Below, one piece after another: positions 9,119-18,155 of a stretch of 34,065 nt of DNA. The stretch covers positions 1 through 34,065 of the forward strand of contig MU604079.1 of the NCBI GenBank assembly GCA_025201845.1. Reading direction: 5' to 3'. Below the pieces are notes generated by a model. The model had not been told where the DNA came from and did not search any database. It saw nothing but the letters and a program-made list of their open reading frames with translations. The translations under genes and the position numbers were made by a program. The first letter of the stretch is position 1, and the number at the start of each line of letters is the position of its first letter. The stretch is from Martensiomyces pterosporus. Taxonomy: Eukaryota > Kickxellomycota > Kickxellomycetes > Kickxellales > Kickxellaceae.

Positions 9119-10252
9119 ATGCTGTACGCTATCCTCGCCTATTTAGGAGGAGTCGAGCGGGCCTTTGCGACTGCTTGGAGCTGGTTTCCCACTGTTTCCT
9201 ACTACCTGCTAGCGATGGCTGCAGCCCTGGTAATCTTTGCGCTAGCCACAGTGTGGATGTTCCAGCGCGACATGGTCTACCCAGCCGGGTTCCCAGCAAA
9301 GTCGCGGGAGAGGGTATCGCTGCCCTCGCAGTTTGGCATGCCGCACTTTGATGATATCAGGCTGGAGACAGCAGACAAGGTTCTTATCCGCGGATATCTG
9401 ATCAAGAGGGCAACGGATGAGGAGACGAAGCGCGCACCGACCATCATTTACTTCCATGCCAACGCAGGAAACATGGGCCACAGGCTGCCGATTGCCAAGC
9501 TGATGTACGACAAACTGGGATGCAACGTATTCATGCTCTCGTACCGCGGATATGGCCTTTCGGATGGCCATCCATCGGAGGCTGGACTCAAGACGGATGC
9601 TCTGACGGCGCTCGAGTTTGTGCGCTCACACCCGCTGACGGCAAACACAAAGCTGGTGGCCTACGGACAGTCGCTGGGCGGCGCCGTAGCCATCGACCTT
9701 GTGGCGGCGAATGAGCCGGAGTTTGCTGGTCTGATGCTGGAGAACACGTTCCTCTCCATTCCCAAGCTGATCCCCAGCGTCATGCCCATTTTGAAGTACG
9801 TGACGTTCCTGGCGTCGGAGAAGTGGGAGTCAGAGAAGACGATTCGCAAAGTCAGCAAGGTGCCCATCCTGTTCCTCTCCGGGCTGCAGGACGACTTGAT
9901 TCCGCCGCCGCAGATGCGTAAGCTATTTGAGCTGGCGTCGAGGAGCACGGCTGAAGATGAAGGCAAGAAGATGGTTGTGTGGGAGGAGTTCCCGAATGGC
10001 AAGCATAATGATACGTGTGCCCAGCCCGGGTATTTCGACCGGATGGCCAGCTGGTGGAATGAGGCTGTTGTTAAAGCTGGCCCCTATGTCCCCACTGGGC
10101 GGCTGGGTGGGCTGGAGCCGCGCGACTTTGTGGAGAAGACGGGTGGCAAGAGCGTTTACAAGGCCGCTTCGGCCTCTGCTGCTGAACAAAATGCGGATGC
10201 GTCACCGTCATCCATTGCTGGCAAGCCTGCTGCCGAAAAGAAGGACGATTAG
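9119..10252 (+). CDS. Membrane-anchored serine hydrolase, Bem46/ABHD13 type
   Basis: Encodes 377 residues. A single N-terminal membrane helix (about 28-47) is followed by an alpha/beta-hydrolase domain (about 75-320). Visible are the oxyanion-loop motif YFHANAGNMGHR (111-122), the family-typical SYRGYGLSDG (141-150), the nucleophile elbow GQSLGG with Ser185, the acid in SGLQDDLIPP (Asp258) and His296 in GKHNDTC. This arrangement matches fungal Bem46 and animal ABHD13, probable acyl-thioesterases or lipases of the secretory system or plasma membrane; the exact substrate is unsettled. The tail after 325 is low-complexity Ala/Ser/Lys and probably disordered. The start at 9119 keeps the membrane helix near the N-terminus. 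The gene lies 222 bp before the next, same-strand gene. Confidence 0.95.
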   Translation: MLYAILAYLGGVERAFATAWSWFPTVSYYLLAMAAALVIFALATVWMFQRDMVYPAGFPAKSRERVSLPSQFGMPHFDDIRLETADKVLIRGYLIKRATDEETKRAPTIIYFHANAGNMGHRLPIAKLMYDKLGCNVFMLSYRGYGLSDGHPSEAGLKTDALTALEFVRSHPLTANTKLVAYGQSLGGAVAIDLVAANEPEFAGLMLENTFLSIPKLIPSVMPILKYVTFLASEKWESEKTIRKVSKVPILFLSGLQDDLIPPPQMRKLFELASRSTAEDEGKKMVVWEEFPNGKHNDTCAQPGYFDRMASWWNEAVVKAGPYVPTGRLGGLEPRDFVEKTGGKSVYKAASASAAEQNADASPSSIAGKPAAEKKDD

Positions 10253-10474
10253 GGAGCTCGGTAAACGCACTGGCGCCAGTGCCTAGACGCGTTCGATATC
10301 CGAAATGCTCGATCGCGGGGTTGATGCTGGCCTTCTCCCATACAGATCAACTAACAGCCCATTTAATACAATCACTGCATTTTCCAGTGCTCTTTTTCGA
10401 TTAGTTGTTTCGTATGCGCTTCTGCAAAAACACTGCCAATATATCCTGCTTGCTCCTAGAAAACAAAAAACAAA

Positions 10475-11818
10475 ATGGCAGAGAAAAGAGTAGCCACAGT
10501 CGTTGTTGAGATGGACGAGCCCTACGTCCAGGGCATTCTCTGCAAGACCCTGGCCAAATACAATCCCTTAATCGGCACGCAGACTGGCGCAGAGTTCGAC
10601 GCATCCACAGCCTCGGGGACGCAAGAAGAGCCCGGCCTCCTAATGCACTGGCGCGAGTACGAGAAGATCGACTGGGACACCGTGCACCGCTCCACCACCG
10701 TGTTCTCCAACGCCTACTGCATCCGCAAAGGACTGATCCGCAAGGCGCAGATGGCATTTAACATCAAGCTGTACACGGCCAAGCACCCCGATTCGATCTT
10801 GAACAAAGGCGTGCCCGAAACCTGGATCTTTGAGCTCGACGATATTGATTATTTGGACGAGGCACTGATGGAGTGCTATGAGGTGGAGAACGGCATGAGG
10901 GCCAACGAGGATATCGAAGAACCGAGGGAGAGAGAGCAGTTTATCTTGAAGCCATCGTTGACTGGGCGCGGCGCTGGCATTTATGTGTTTGACACCAGGG
11001 AGAGGCTGGAGGAGTTGCTGGAAAAGGAGTTTGAGAGCGACGAAGAAGAAGAGGAAGAAGAAGAGGAAGAAGAAGAGGAAGGAGAAGAGGAAGGAGAGGA
11101 AGAAGGAGAGGAGGGTGGGAGGGGAAAAGGTGCAACTGGGTTCTCGCACGAGGCGGTGTCGCAGATCCGCGAGTGGGTCATCCAGCGGTACATCAACCGC
11201 CCGCTTCTGCTGCCTTCGCACGGCGACCGCAAGTTCCACATTCGCACCTATGTGCTGGCTGTCGGCGACCTCAACGTGTTCGTGTACCGCCACATGCTGG
11301 CCCTCTTTGCCCCGCACCCCTACAAGGCCTCGGCAGGCGATTTGGACGACCAGCGGGCACACCTGACAAACACATGTTTGCAGGCTAAGGAGGACTCGTT
11401 TGACGAGTCGAAGGCGGTCGACTTGTTCTGGAACTTGGATTTGCCCAGGGAGAAATTGGACAAGGTATTCGATCAGATTTGCGAGATTCTGGCGGATACC
11501 TTTGCGGCCGTGTCGAATGAGACTACGTCGTTCCAGGCGTGGCCCAACTGCATCGAGCAGTTTGGGTTCGACTTTTTGGTCGACGAGGACTGCAACGCGT
11601 TTATGCTGGAGGCCAATGCGTATCCGGATTTCAAGCAGACGGGAGAGGGGCTCAAGTCGGTTGTCGAAGGGTTTATGGCGGCGTCGGTGGCGACGGCTGC
11701 CGGAGAGTTCTTGCTCGGCAAGGAGCAGGGTGTGGAGGAGGAGTTGAAGACGATGATGAAGGAAGATAGGCGTGATTTAGTTGAGGTGTTTGCACGCAAG
11801 AACGAGCGGCGCTGGTAA
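10475..11818 (+). CDS. Tubulin-tyrosine-ligase-family enzyme with poly-Glu insertion
   Basis: Encodes 447 residues. TTL/ATP-grasp signatures appear in order: FILKPSLTGRGAGIYVF (ATP binding, 156-172), WVIQRYINRPLLL (234-246), RKFHIRTYVL (252-261), HLTNTC (296-301) and FMLEANAYPDFKQTG (376-390, metal/ATP site). The family joins tyrosine, glutamate or glycine to protein C-termini or side chains, mainly on tubulin. Overall it resembles simple TTL/Pby1-type ligases, but no SurE-like N-terminal domain is present. Odd: a tract of almost pure Glu with Gly breaks (188-213), encoded by GAA/GAG repeats at 11039-11115, splits the ATP-grasp domain between the first two motifs. The start is the only sensible ATG, right after an A-rich leader. 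It converges with the ABCG gene, 182 bp apart. Confidence 0.92.
   Translation: MAEKRVATVVVEMDEPYVQGILCKTLAKYNPLIGTQTGAEFDASTASGTQEEPGLLMHWREYEKIDWDTVHRSTTVFSNAYCIRKGLIRKAQMAFNIKLYTAKHPDSILNKGVPETWIFELDDIDYLDEALMECYEVENGMRANEDIEEPREREQFILKPSLTGRGAGIYVFDTRERLEELLEKEFESDEEEEEEEEEEEEEGEEEGEEEGEEGGRGKGATGFSHEAVSQIREWVIQRYINRPLLLPSHGDRKFHIRTYVLAVGDLNVFVYRHMLALFAPHPYKASAGDLDDQRAHLTNTCLQAKEDSFDESKAVDLFWNLDLPREKLDKVFDQICEILADTFAAVSNETTSFQAWPNCIEQFGFDFLVDEDCNAFMLEANAYPDFKQTGEGLKSVVEGFMAASVATAAGEFLLGKEQGVEEELKTMMKEDRRDLVEVFARKNERRW
11039..11115 (+). repeat. GAA/GAG repeat coding poly-Glu
   Basis: Imperfect GAA/GAG/GGA triplet array inside the TTL-family gene, coding the Glu/Gly tract at about residues 189-214. 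Purine-only strand bias and triplet periodicity make it a likely site of length variation. The reading frame is kept. Confidence 0.9.
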
Positions 11819-12000
11819 ACAAGAAAGAAGCAGCGGTATCATCTAGTAGAAGCAATTCTGTGCGTTTGAAATATTTATATATCTATAGGGCATTTAGTTA
11901 ACAGCATATATACGAGGGAAAGGGCTGGTTGAACAAAAAGGAAATAGAGGCAGACAAGAAGAATTAGAATCCGAACTGGACAGTGTGGAAGGATCTGTGC

Positions 12001-13908
12001 TTAAAGCCAGATGTACTTGGGCTTGGCCTTCCAGCGGAGGAAAGCATAGCCAATGGCGTAGTCAACAGCACCAAGGAGCAAGAGGAACAGGACATCCTGG
12101 TAGATGGTGAAGCGCAGCAGGCTGTATGTCTGCAGGACCTGCTCGCCAGTGGAGTAGCACTGGGTGCCAGCCAAGCACGAGAAGGTCATGCCGGAGAACT
12201 CGTTTTGGGCAAACGCCGAGAACGCGTACTGAACAGGGTTGACCCAGCGGATCCACCTGAGCACAGGGGTGATCGAATGAGGGTTGGCGAACAGACCGCC
12301 GAAGAGTAGCTGGATAGTAAGAACGGCAGGGGCAATGACGAATCCAATCTCCAAGCTCTCAACCGCCGAGCCGACCATCAGCATGAACGAGATGGACACG
12401 AGGCTCATGCAGTAGAAGACAGCCAGGGAGATGAAGAACTTTCCGGCGTCAAACGTCAGGTGGCTGATGAAGTACACGCCAATGAAGAAGAATGTGTTGG
12501 AGATCAGCGCGATGGGCATGAATGTGGTTGCCTTGGAGAAGTAGAACGACGTGACGCGGTAGGTGGCCGACGACCGCTCTCTGATCATGATGTCGCGCTC
12601 GCTGATGTACATGCTAAGCGTGGGCATGACGATGGGGAATGTGGCGTTGACAGCAATGATAAACAAGACACCCAGGCGGTTCTGCACGCTGAGAGAGTCG
12701 TGCTTGAGGTAGAAGAACATGAACCCGATCAGCAGGGCCATAAAGACCGACTGCACGATCTGCCCCATCAGGAACGGCACATTGCGTGTGGCATTGAGCC
12801 AGTCGCGGCGTGCCAGAGTGGAGAACTCGTAGAACCAGTTGTTTTTGGGGATCGCCGTGTCTCCAGCAGCGGTCAAGTCGGTGGAGTATGAGACATCCTG
12901 CTCGTTGGCGTAGAGCTTCTCACTACTGTTGAGCGCAGCCTGAGACGAGGCGTACTGCGCAAAGCTCTCAGCCAACTGCGCAACCTGCGCCTTGCTCTGC
13001 TCCAGGGTCTCGGGGGAGCGGTAGTCAAGGGTCATCAGGTCGACGAAGTAGTCAGCAGGGTTCTCGTGGACGGGGCACTGGTACCCGATGGTGGCAAAGT
13101 AGTCAATTGCTGTGCTGGTGGGGCCAAAGTAGACGACGCGGCCCTGCGAGAGCAGGATGACCTTGTCGAAGATGTTGAAGATGCGCGCGCTGGGCTGGTG
13201 GATGGTCATCAGGGTGGCGATGCGCCGCTCCACAGCGACCTTTTTGACGAGCTCGACCACAAGCTCCGACGAGTTGCTGTCCAGTCCAGAAGTGGGCTCG
13301 TCGAGGACGAGGAGGCGCGGGTCGGTGAGGAGCTCGGTGCCAATGCTGACGCGCTTGCGCTCACCGCCAGAGACTCCGCGGGTCTTGGCATCGCCAATCT
13401 GGGTGTTTCTGGCACCCTCCAGTCTCAGCTGCTTAATGACTGCTTCGACGCGCTCGTTCTTCTGCTGCGCAGTGTACTGGCTGTTGGGCAAGCGCAGCTT
13501 GGAGGCATATGACAGTGTCTCGTTGACAGTAAGAAGCGGGTGCATGATGTCGTCCTGCTGCACGTAGGCCGTGGCACGCTTGAAGCGGCCAGGATCGCGC
13601 TTGGCGCCGCGGTACAGGATGGTGCCCGAAAGGCGGCCGCCGATGATGCGGCCAGCCAGCGCGTTGAGGAGGGTGGTCTTGCCTGCTCCGGACGACCCGA
13701 TGATGGCGATGGCCTCGCCGGCCTTTGCCTCGCCGGTGATTCCGTGCAGAATGGTGCGCCATTCCGAGTCCTTGCCGGCCTTGGACTTTACTTCGTATTT
13801 GACGTTATCCCACTTGAGGACGACCTCGGAGTTTGAGAGATCGGGGGAAGTAGCCCCCATGGGCGTCGGGATGCCCTCAGTCATGGCTTCTTCGTCAAAC
13901 GTGGACAT
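12001..13908 (-). CDS. ABCG (White-type) half-transporter
   Basis: Encodes 635 residues in the reverse ABC2 order typical of ABCG: nucleotide-binding domain first, membrane domain second. Walker A is GSSGAGKTT (71-79), the Q-loop region is YVQQDD (115-120), the ABC signature is VSGGERKRVSIG (179-190), Walker B is LLVLDEPTSGLDS (199-211), and the H-loop is MTIHQPS (234-240). All catalytic residues look intact. About six membrane helices lie between 375 and 625, with a pair of Cys (578, 584) in the last external loop, as in many ABCG proteins. A half-transporter must dimerise to export its substrate, likely a lipid, sterol or toxic compound, across the plasma or an organelle membrane; the substrate is unknown. 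The ATG at 13908 gives the usual length. Confidence 0.95.
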   Translation of the reverse strand: MSTFDEEAMTEGIPTPMGATSPDLSNSEVVLKWDNVKYEVKSKAGKDSEWRTILHGITGEAKAGEAIAIIGSSGAGKTTLLNALAGRIIGGRLSGTILYRGAKRDPGRFKRATAYVQQDDIMHPLLTVNETLSYASKLRLPNSQYTAQQKNERVEAVIKQLRLEGARNTQIGDAKTRGVSGGERKRVSIGTELLTDPRLLVLDEPTSGLDSNSSELVVELVKKVAVERRIATLMTIHQPSARIFNIFDKVILLSQGRVVYFGPTSTAIDYFATIGYQCPVHENPADYFVDLMTLDYRSPETLEQSKAQVAQLAESFAQYASSQAALNSSEKLYANEQDVSYSTDLTAAGDTAIPKNNWFYEFSTLARRDWLNATRNVPFLMGQIVQSVFMALLIGFMFFYLKHDSLSVQNRLGVLFIIAVNATFPIVMPTLSMYISERDIMIRERSSATYRVTSFYFSKATTFMPIALISNTFFFIGVYFISHLTFDAGKFFISLAVFYCMSLVSISFMLMVGSAVESLEIGFVIAPAVLTIQLLFGGLFANPHSITPVLRWIRWVNPVQYAFSAFAQNEFSGMTFSCLAGTQCYSTGEQVLQTYSLLRFTIYQDVLFLLLLGAVDYAIGYAFLRWKAKPKYIWL

Positions 13909-15287
13909 TGTTCAGATGCCTCTGTGAGTTTTCTTGGTAGAGGTTTGCGGTAAGCGGCAATTAGCGGCGCGTGAATGGAACCGTCGGTGGCTGATGCCCA
14001 GGTAAGCAGGCTCGTTGGAGGCGATCAGAGTGTAGCTTGAGAGCACTTGACAAGAAAGGGCAAGGAGTGTATGTCAGGAGCGAAAGTGGTAACTGTGTAC
14101 TGCTGGCGAGTTCTTTGCTGTGTATCGTTTGGTTGGTGCTTAGATGGAGACAGTCGAGCTGGCTGAGCGCTTTTATAACCCAGCCACCAGATTACACTCG
14201 TCTGGGGTCTTGGCAGTGTCTCTGCCCTAAGAAAAGAAAAGCCCTGCTTATCCACAGATGTCTTTTTTTTTTTGTTGTGCACTTTCCCTAGCACAAAATA
14301 ATCTTGGTCGATCTTGCCGTGCCTTGATTTCCACTGCACCCAAACATGAAATTTTTTCCACTACTTTGCTAGTAATGCGCAAGGTGATGCGGAAAGGGTG
14401 TGCAACATTTTACAGTTCGTGCACTAATATAAATAAGGGTGGCGGTGCCGATCTCGGCGGCCCGTTCGCCAGCGAGCTCGTGACGAGCGCAAGCCATCCC
14501 AGCCCGCAAGGCGGCCGAGTGTTTAGCGACCACGCAGCCGAGGCCTAGGGAAAACAGGCGCGTTCCTGACAATGAGCGGGTGACTGTGTGCCAAGGCAGG
14601 CCAAGTTTCCACAGTTTCAGAGTTTAGCCAGGGCGTGCTGGGCGCACAGGCTGCAGACGCGCGGCGCCTATTCGCGGCCGCACTGCTCCTGGCCATTTTC
14701 CTTGATTCGTTTGTTTGCTTGCTTAGCAAATGCGTATATAACAAAGGGGCGGCCGAAGCCCAGAGGTGCAGTATTACTAATCCCTATCAGATACCTGCGG
14801 TTTAATTCTGGCTTTGTGGTACGGCTGCGAGTATAGCCGAGAAGCGAGCGCTGGGCAACGTCATCCTGGCTGAGAGGAAGGTTGCATGGGCGGTGTCTCT
14901 GTTGGTATCCCAGCACTGCACTCGCCGTTCTTGGCATCCAAAAACCAGGGGCGAGGGTGGCGCGGCCACCGCTATGGCAGCGGATCTTTTCCATCTTTCC
15001 ACACTCTATCTTTAGACATTTTCAATTGGCACTAAGCAGCCTCAAAGTGTATAGCGTAGTGTGCTTGCTCTGCTGGTACAGCGAGGATCCAGGAGCTTGC
15101 ACCGAAACACACTTTTATAAATGACCTTTATTCCAAGAATTCGGGCATATATAAAGGGAGTGCGACAGGAGCGCCAAGTGCTTTTAGTGCCCTGGCAAGC
15201 ACAACGAACAAGGCACAGCTGCCCCTTTGGAATCGCGAAATATATGAAAGGAGAGAAAAGAATGCATGCTTTTGACCTGGCTGCTTC
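13909..15287. other. Gene-poor interval between ABCG and CDF genes
   Basis: The left 370 bp are the ABCG promoter. The remaining kilobase is the 3' flank of the CDF gene and holds no supportable ORF (the longest are about 108 codons, GC-rich and domainless). Two orphan plus-strand TATA-like boxes, 14735-14741 (TATATAA) and 15148-15155 (TATATAAA), have no gene downstream on that strand, so an antisense or non-coding transcript running into the CDF gene is possible but unproven. Confidence 0.45.
14171..14177 (-). promoter_or_regulatory. TATA box of ABCG gene
   Basis: TATAAAA on the minus strand, about 263 bp before the ATG at 13908. A T-run of about 12 (14262-14273) lies further upstream and could exclude nucleosomes. 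Confidence 0.45.
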
Positions 15288-16835
15288 TCATGCCTCGGCG
15301 TTTTGGTGCTCAGATCTGTGCGTCACCTCGTAGTCCACATGCACATGACATCTGCCCACTCCAGGCATCCTCTCATACTTCTCCTGCAACGACTCTGCGA
15401 CATCGTGCAACATAACCAGCGGAGTAGCCGGCGGCATAACAATATCCACCTCCACAAACAGCTTGGCGCCTGAATGGTACGCCACCACGCGATCGACCTT
15501 CTCGATCCTCGGGTCATGCGTGAGGGCCGTGTATGTGAGCACCTGCAGCAAGTGCGGGTCAGCACTGATGCCCACAATTAGCTTGATCTGGTCCCACGCC
15601 TCCTCGATCCAGGACTTGAGGATCATCAGGGCGATGATGAGGGAGCCCATGGGATCCATCCAGGGCATCAGATGCTTGCCCACTATAGCCATGGTGAGTC
15701 CGAACGCATTGACAAACACGTCGTTCCTATGGTCGATCATCAGCACATGCGCAGCGTGGTACTCGCGCAATGTGTAGCAGTAGAAGAACAAGCCGACTTT
15801 GGCCAACAGCGCCATGATAACGCAGGCTGCATCATACAGCGAGAGATTGTTGGGCGCGTGGTCTGCCGACAACAGGGCGCTGATGGACTCTGCCAGGAGG
15901 GCGACCGAGAACGTGCCCATGAGCACCGCAAACACGATCACCCCAATGGTCTCCAGTTTATATCTTCCCGACGGATACAGCGAGAACCGGTCCCTCCTGC
16001 GCGCCGCCATGGATGCCAGGAGCAGAATGATTGACGACAGGAGGTCCATCATGGCCTCACTCATAGTAGCAAACAGCGAGAGCGACTTTGACGAAATGGC
16101 CGCATACAGCTGTGCCAGCACCACCAGAACGTTGACAAACACCGACACCCGCACGGCCATATCCACCTGCCTCTGTTTCCTCTTTCTCTGCTCTGACTGC
16201 AGCTCCAGCACATCGTCCGTATGCTGCTGGTTGACGCCCAGAAGTTCGGCAATCAGCTCGTTCTGGGATTCATAGAACGAGGCTACCTTGGCCCCCTGCC
16301 TTTGCGACACGTCTTTGAGCCCCTGCTCGTCCATTTGTGCGGCAACGAAGCGGGGCACGAGCATTGCCTCGGCTTTTGTGATGCTGGATGCTAGGGAGGA
16401 CGAAGACGAGTCGTTGTGGGCGTGGCTGATGATGTGCTGGCAACGAATGCAGGGCGACATTCCCTGATTGCTACTGCAGCCTTCATTCTCAGCGCCACCG
16501 TTTGTGCTGGCTGCTGCTTGCCCGCTGTGGTTGCCGCCATCCTCTGCAATATCTCCGCTGGAGTCAAGTGTTTTCTCGGCACGCACAGGCAACGGTTTAC
16601 CTGCCTCCGCTTGCCGTGGTGCGGCGCCCGAGTTTGAGTGGCTGATAGACCCGTAGCTAGGCACTGCAGTGGCTGCGTTAGCAGTGTCAGGAACAGTGGA
16701 CTGACTGGAAGAGGGTAGAAGAGGCTCGGACTGTTCAGCAATAACAGAAGCAGGCTGCTTGCCATGCACATTAGACTGTGCAATTGCCGCAGGTGTCTTT
16801 TTTGACTTTGCCTTTGACTTTTTCCCGCGCGCCAT
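15288..16835 (-). CDS. Cation diffusion facilitator (Mn/Fe-type CDF) transporter
   Basis: Encodes 515 residues. A long, disordered Ser/Ala-rich N-terminus begins with a Lys-rich patch and includes CIRCQHIISHAH (129-140). The membrane domain (about 225-415) has six helices, and the C-terminal cytosolic domain (about 420-505) is the usual metal-sensing fold, ending in HVHVDYEV. TM5 carries DHRND (368-372), the DxxxD metal site of Mn/Fe-type CDFs; the partner site in TM2 reads EAMMD (260-264), ExxxD where DxxxD is expected. The protein should move Mn2+ or Fe2+ out of the cytosol by proton exchange, into the vacuole, Golgi or mitochondria. The open frame extends to 17090, but that part is non-protein-like, and the ATG at 16835 is preferred. 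Confidence 0.92.
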   Translation of the reverse strand: MARGKKSKAKSKKTPAAIAQSNVHGKQPASVIAEQSEPLLPSSSQSTVPDTANAATAVPSYGSISHSNSGAAPRQAEAGKPLPVRAEKTLDSSGDIAEDGGNHSGQAAASTNGGAENEGCSSNQGMSPCIRCQHIISHAHNDSSSSSLASSITKAEAMLVPRFVAAQMDEQGLKDVSQRQGAKVASFYESQNELIAELLGVNQQHTDDVLELQSEQRKRKQRQVDMAVRVSVFVNVLVVLAQLYAAISSKSLSLFATMSEAMMDLLSSIILLLASMAARRRDRFSLYPSGRYKLETIGVIVFAVLMGTFSVALLAESISALLSADHAPNNLSLYDAACVIMALLAKVGLFFYCYTLREYHAAHVLMIDHRNDVFVNAFGLTMAIVGKHLMPWMDPMGSLIIALMILKSWIEEAWDQIKLIVGISADPHLLQVLTYTALTHDPRIEKVDRVVAYHSGAKLFVEVDIVMPPATPLVMLHDVAESLQEKYERMPGVGRCHVHVDYEVTHRSEHQNAEA

Positions 16836-17660
16836 TTCAAAAGAAAAGAGTAGCACTTGAGCGTCAAGTACGAGATGGATAAAAATGGAAGAGATGGAGA
16901 CAGACCTGAGAAAGAAAAGCAGTTGGCAGAAATACAATTCTTTATCTGAAACCAAACACGGCTCAGCCAAAGTCTTGCCAAGAGGTGGCCGCAGGGGGAT
17001 TTTGTTCTTGCGAAAGCAGTACAACTCAGCTCCAAGACCTCCACCTCCAACCTTTGCCATTCGCTGATCTGAAACGGCCTCAGCGATCACCCATTACCCA
17101 CAAAACGCCGAGGCAATCAGGCCCTCCCCCTATGCATGCAAGGGTGAGGGGCAGGGGCGAGTTATCATTTCGCCTCGGGTCCTGGGTAAAAATAAGCAGC
17201 AACGAGCAGAGCGTGCAACAGCTGCTGTTAGTCAGGAGGGGCACCTAACCCTCTTCAAGTGGCCATATTATTTCGTCGCTGTCAGGTGGTCCTTGCTGCT
17301 CAGAGCTCAGCAGCGTGACTACACCTATCGCAGGATCCAGCGGCATTTAGAAGCCAGGCGACAAATGCATTTATATCTAGCAATATTTTATAAAAAGAAA
17401 CAGGAAAGCAAAGTGCAAACAGGCAGCCACTTTGAGGGAGGCGGCCAAGGGAGCCACACTCCCCTTTGTTTACAAGAAAAACATATATACAAGTTCAGGC
17501 CCCAGAAGGTAAACACCCAAATGAGGGGACGAAGGGAGGACAAGCAGTAACCTGGTGCGACGACAACAAAGCAGCTGTCTAAGCGTAAACAAGCGACTCG
17601 TAGCCCCCAATCCTTGCCAGCTCCCAGTGCTCAATGTAAACAATCCACAGGGAGCAAAGA
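16836..17660. other. Intergenic: CDF promoter and 3' flank
   Basis: The left part is the promoter and leader of the CDF gene; no convincing TATA box is seen. The right part is the 3' flank of the 164-residue gene. Short GC-rich frames are present but none has a recognisable product. Confidence 0.5.
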
Positions 17661-18155
17661 TCAATCGCGGTGCAGCGACGACACCGAAGCTGCCGCCTCG
17701 GGGTGCAGGTCGCCGCCGTAGAGCCTTCTGCGGAGGCTGGCGAACGTACCCACAGCTGCACACTCCTCCTGCTCCTGCTCCTGCTCCTCCTTGTCCTGGG
17801 CAAAGTCGCAAGAGGCGTGCTGGGTGTTAAAGTACGGACCAGCTTCGTTTGCCGGCATAACAGGCGACATAACCACTGATCTGGCTCCAGACTCGGGCGA
17901 GCTGGGCAAGAAGGACGACGGCGAGAGATCCAGGTCTAACAGCGGGGCAGCAGAGAGGGGTCTGGTGCGGCTGCCGTTGAAGGAGAGGCAGCGGGTGGCC
18001 GGCGGGAGGGTGCTGATCGGCGCCATGCAGTGGTCGAAGAGCTCGCTGAGGGCCTCGCGCTTGAGGTCTGGATCAGCGCACTGCACCTCCATTTTGCTGT
18101 ACAAGGGCTGCGAGAGCGACTTTTGGGCTGCGGAAGACGTCTTTATCGAAGCCAT
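17661..18155 (-). CDS. Uncharacterised Ser/Pro-rich protein, 164 residues
   Basis: The ATG at 18155 is the first Met consistent with a TATA-like box at 18327-18333. The protein is hydrophilic and probably disordered. It has a short helical, charged segment at about 27-44 (DPDLKREALSELFDHCM), a Ser/Pro/Leu-rich middle with several SP sites (fitting proline-directed kinases), an acidic EEQEQEQEE run (123-131), and a C-terminal basic LRRRLYGG (141-148). It has no membrane helix or domain. I do not recognise the family. SP sites and disorder suggest a regulatory or adaptor role, which is speculation. A long frame on the opposite strand exists but contains less plausible protein. Confidence 0.55.
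   Translation of the reverse strand: MASIKTSSAAQKSLSQPLYSKMEVQCADPDLKREALSELFDHCMAPISTLPPATRCLSFNGSRTRPLSAAPLLDLDLSPSSFLPSSPESGARSVVMSPVMPANEAGPYFNTQHASCDFAQDKEEQEQEQEECAAVGTFASLRRRLYGGDLHPEAAASVSSLHRD

Noticed and set aside
15672..16275. Plus-strand ORFs opposite the CDF gene
   Set aside because: Antisense shadows of a gene with clear membrane and metal-binding motifs.
16836..17090. N-terminal extension of the CDF protein
   Set aside because: The frame is open, but the added sequence is not protein-like, and the Lys-rich start at 16835 fits a cytosolic N-terminus better.
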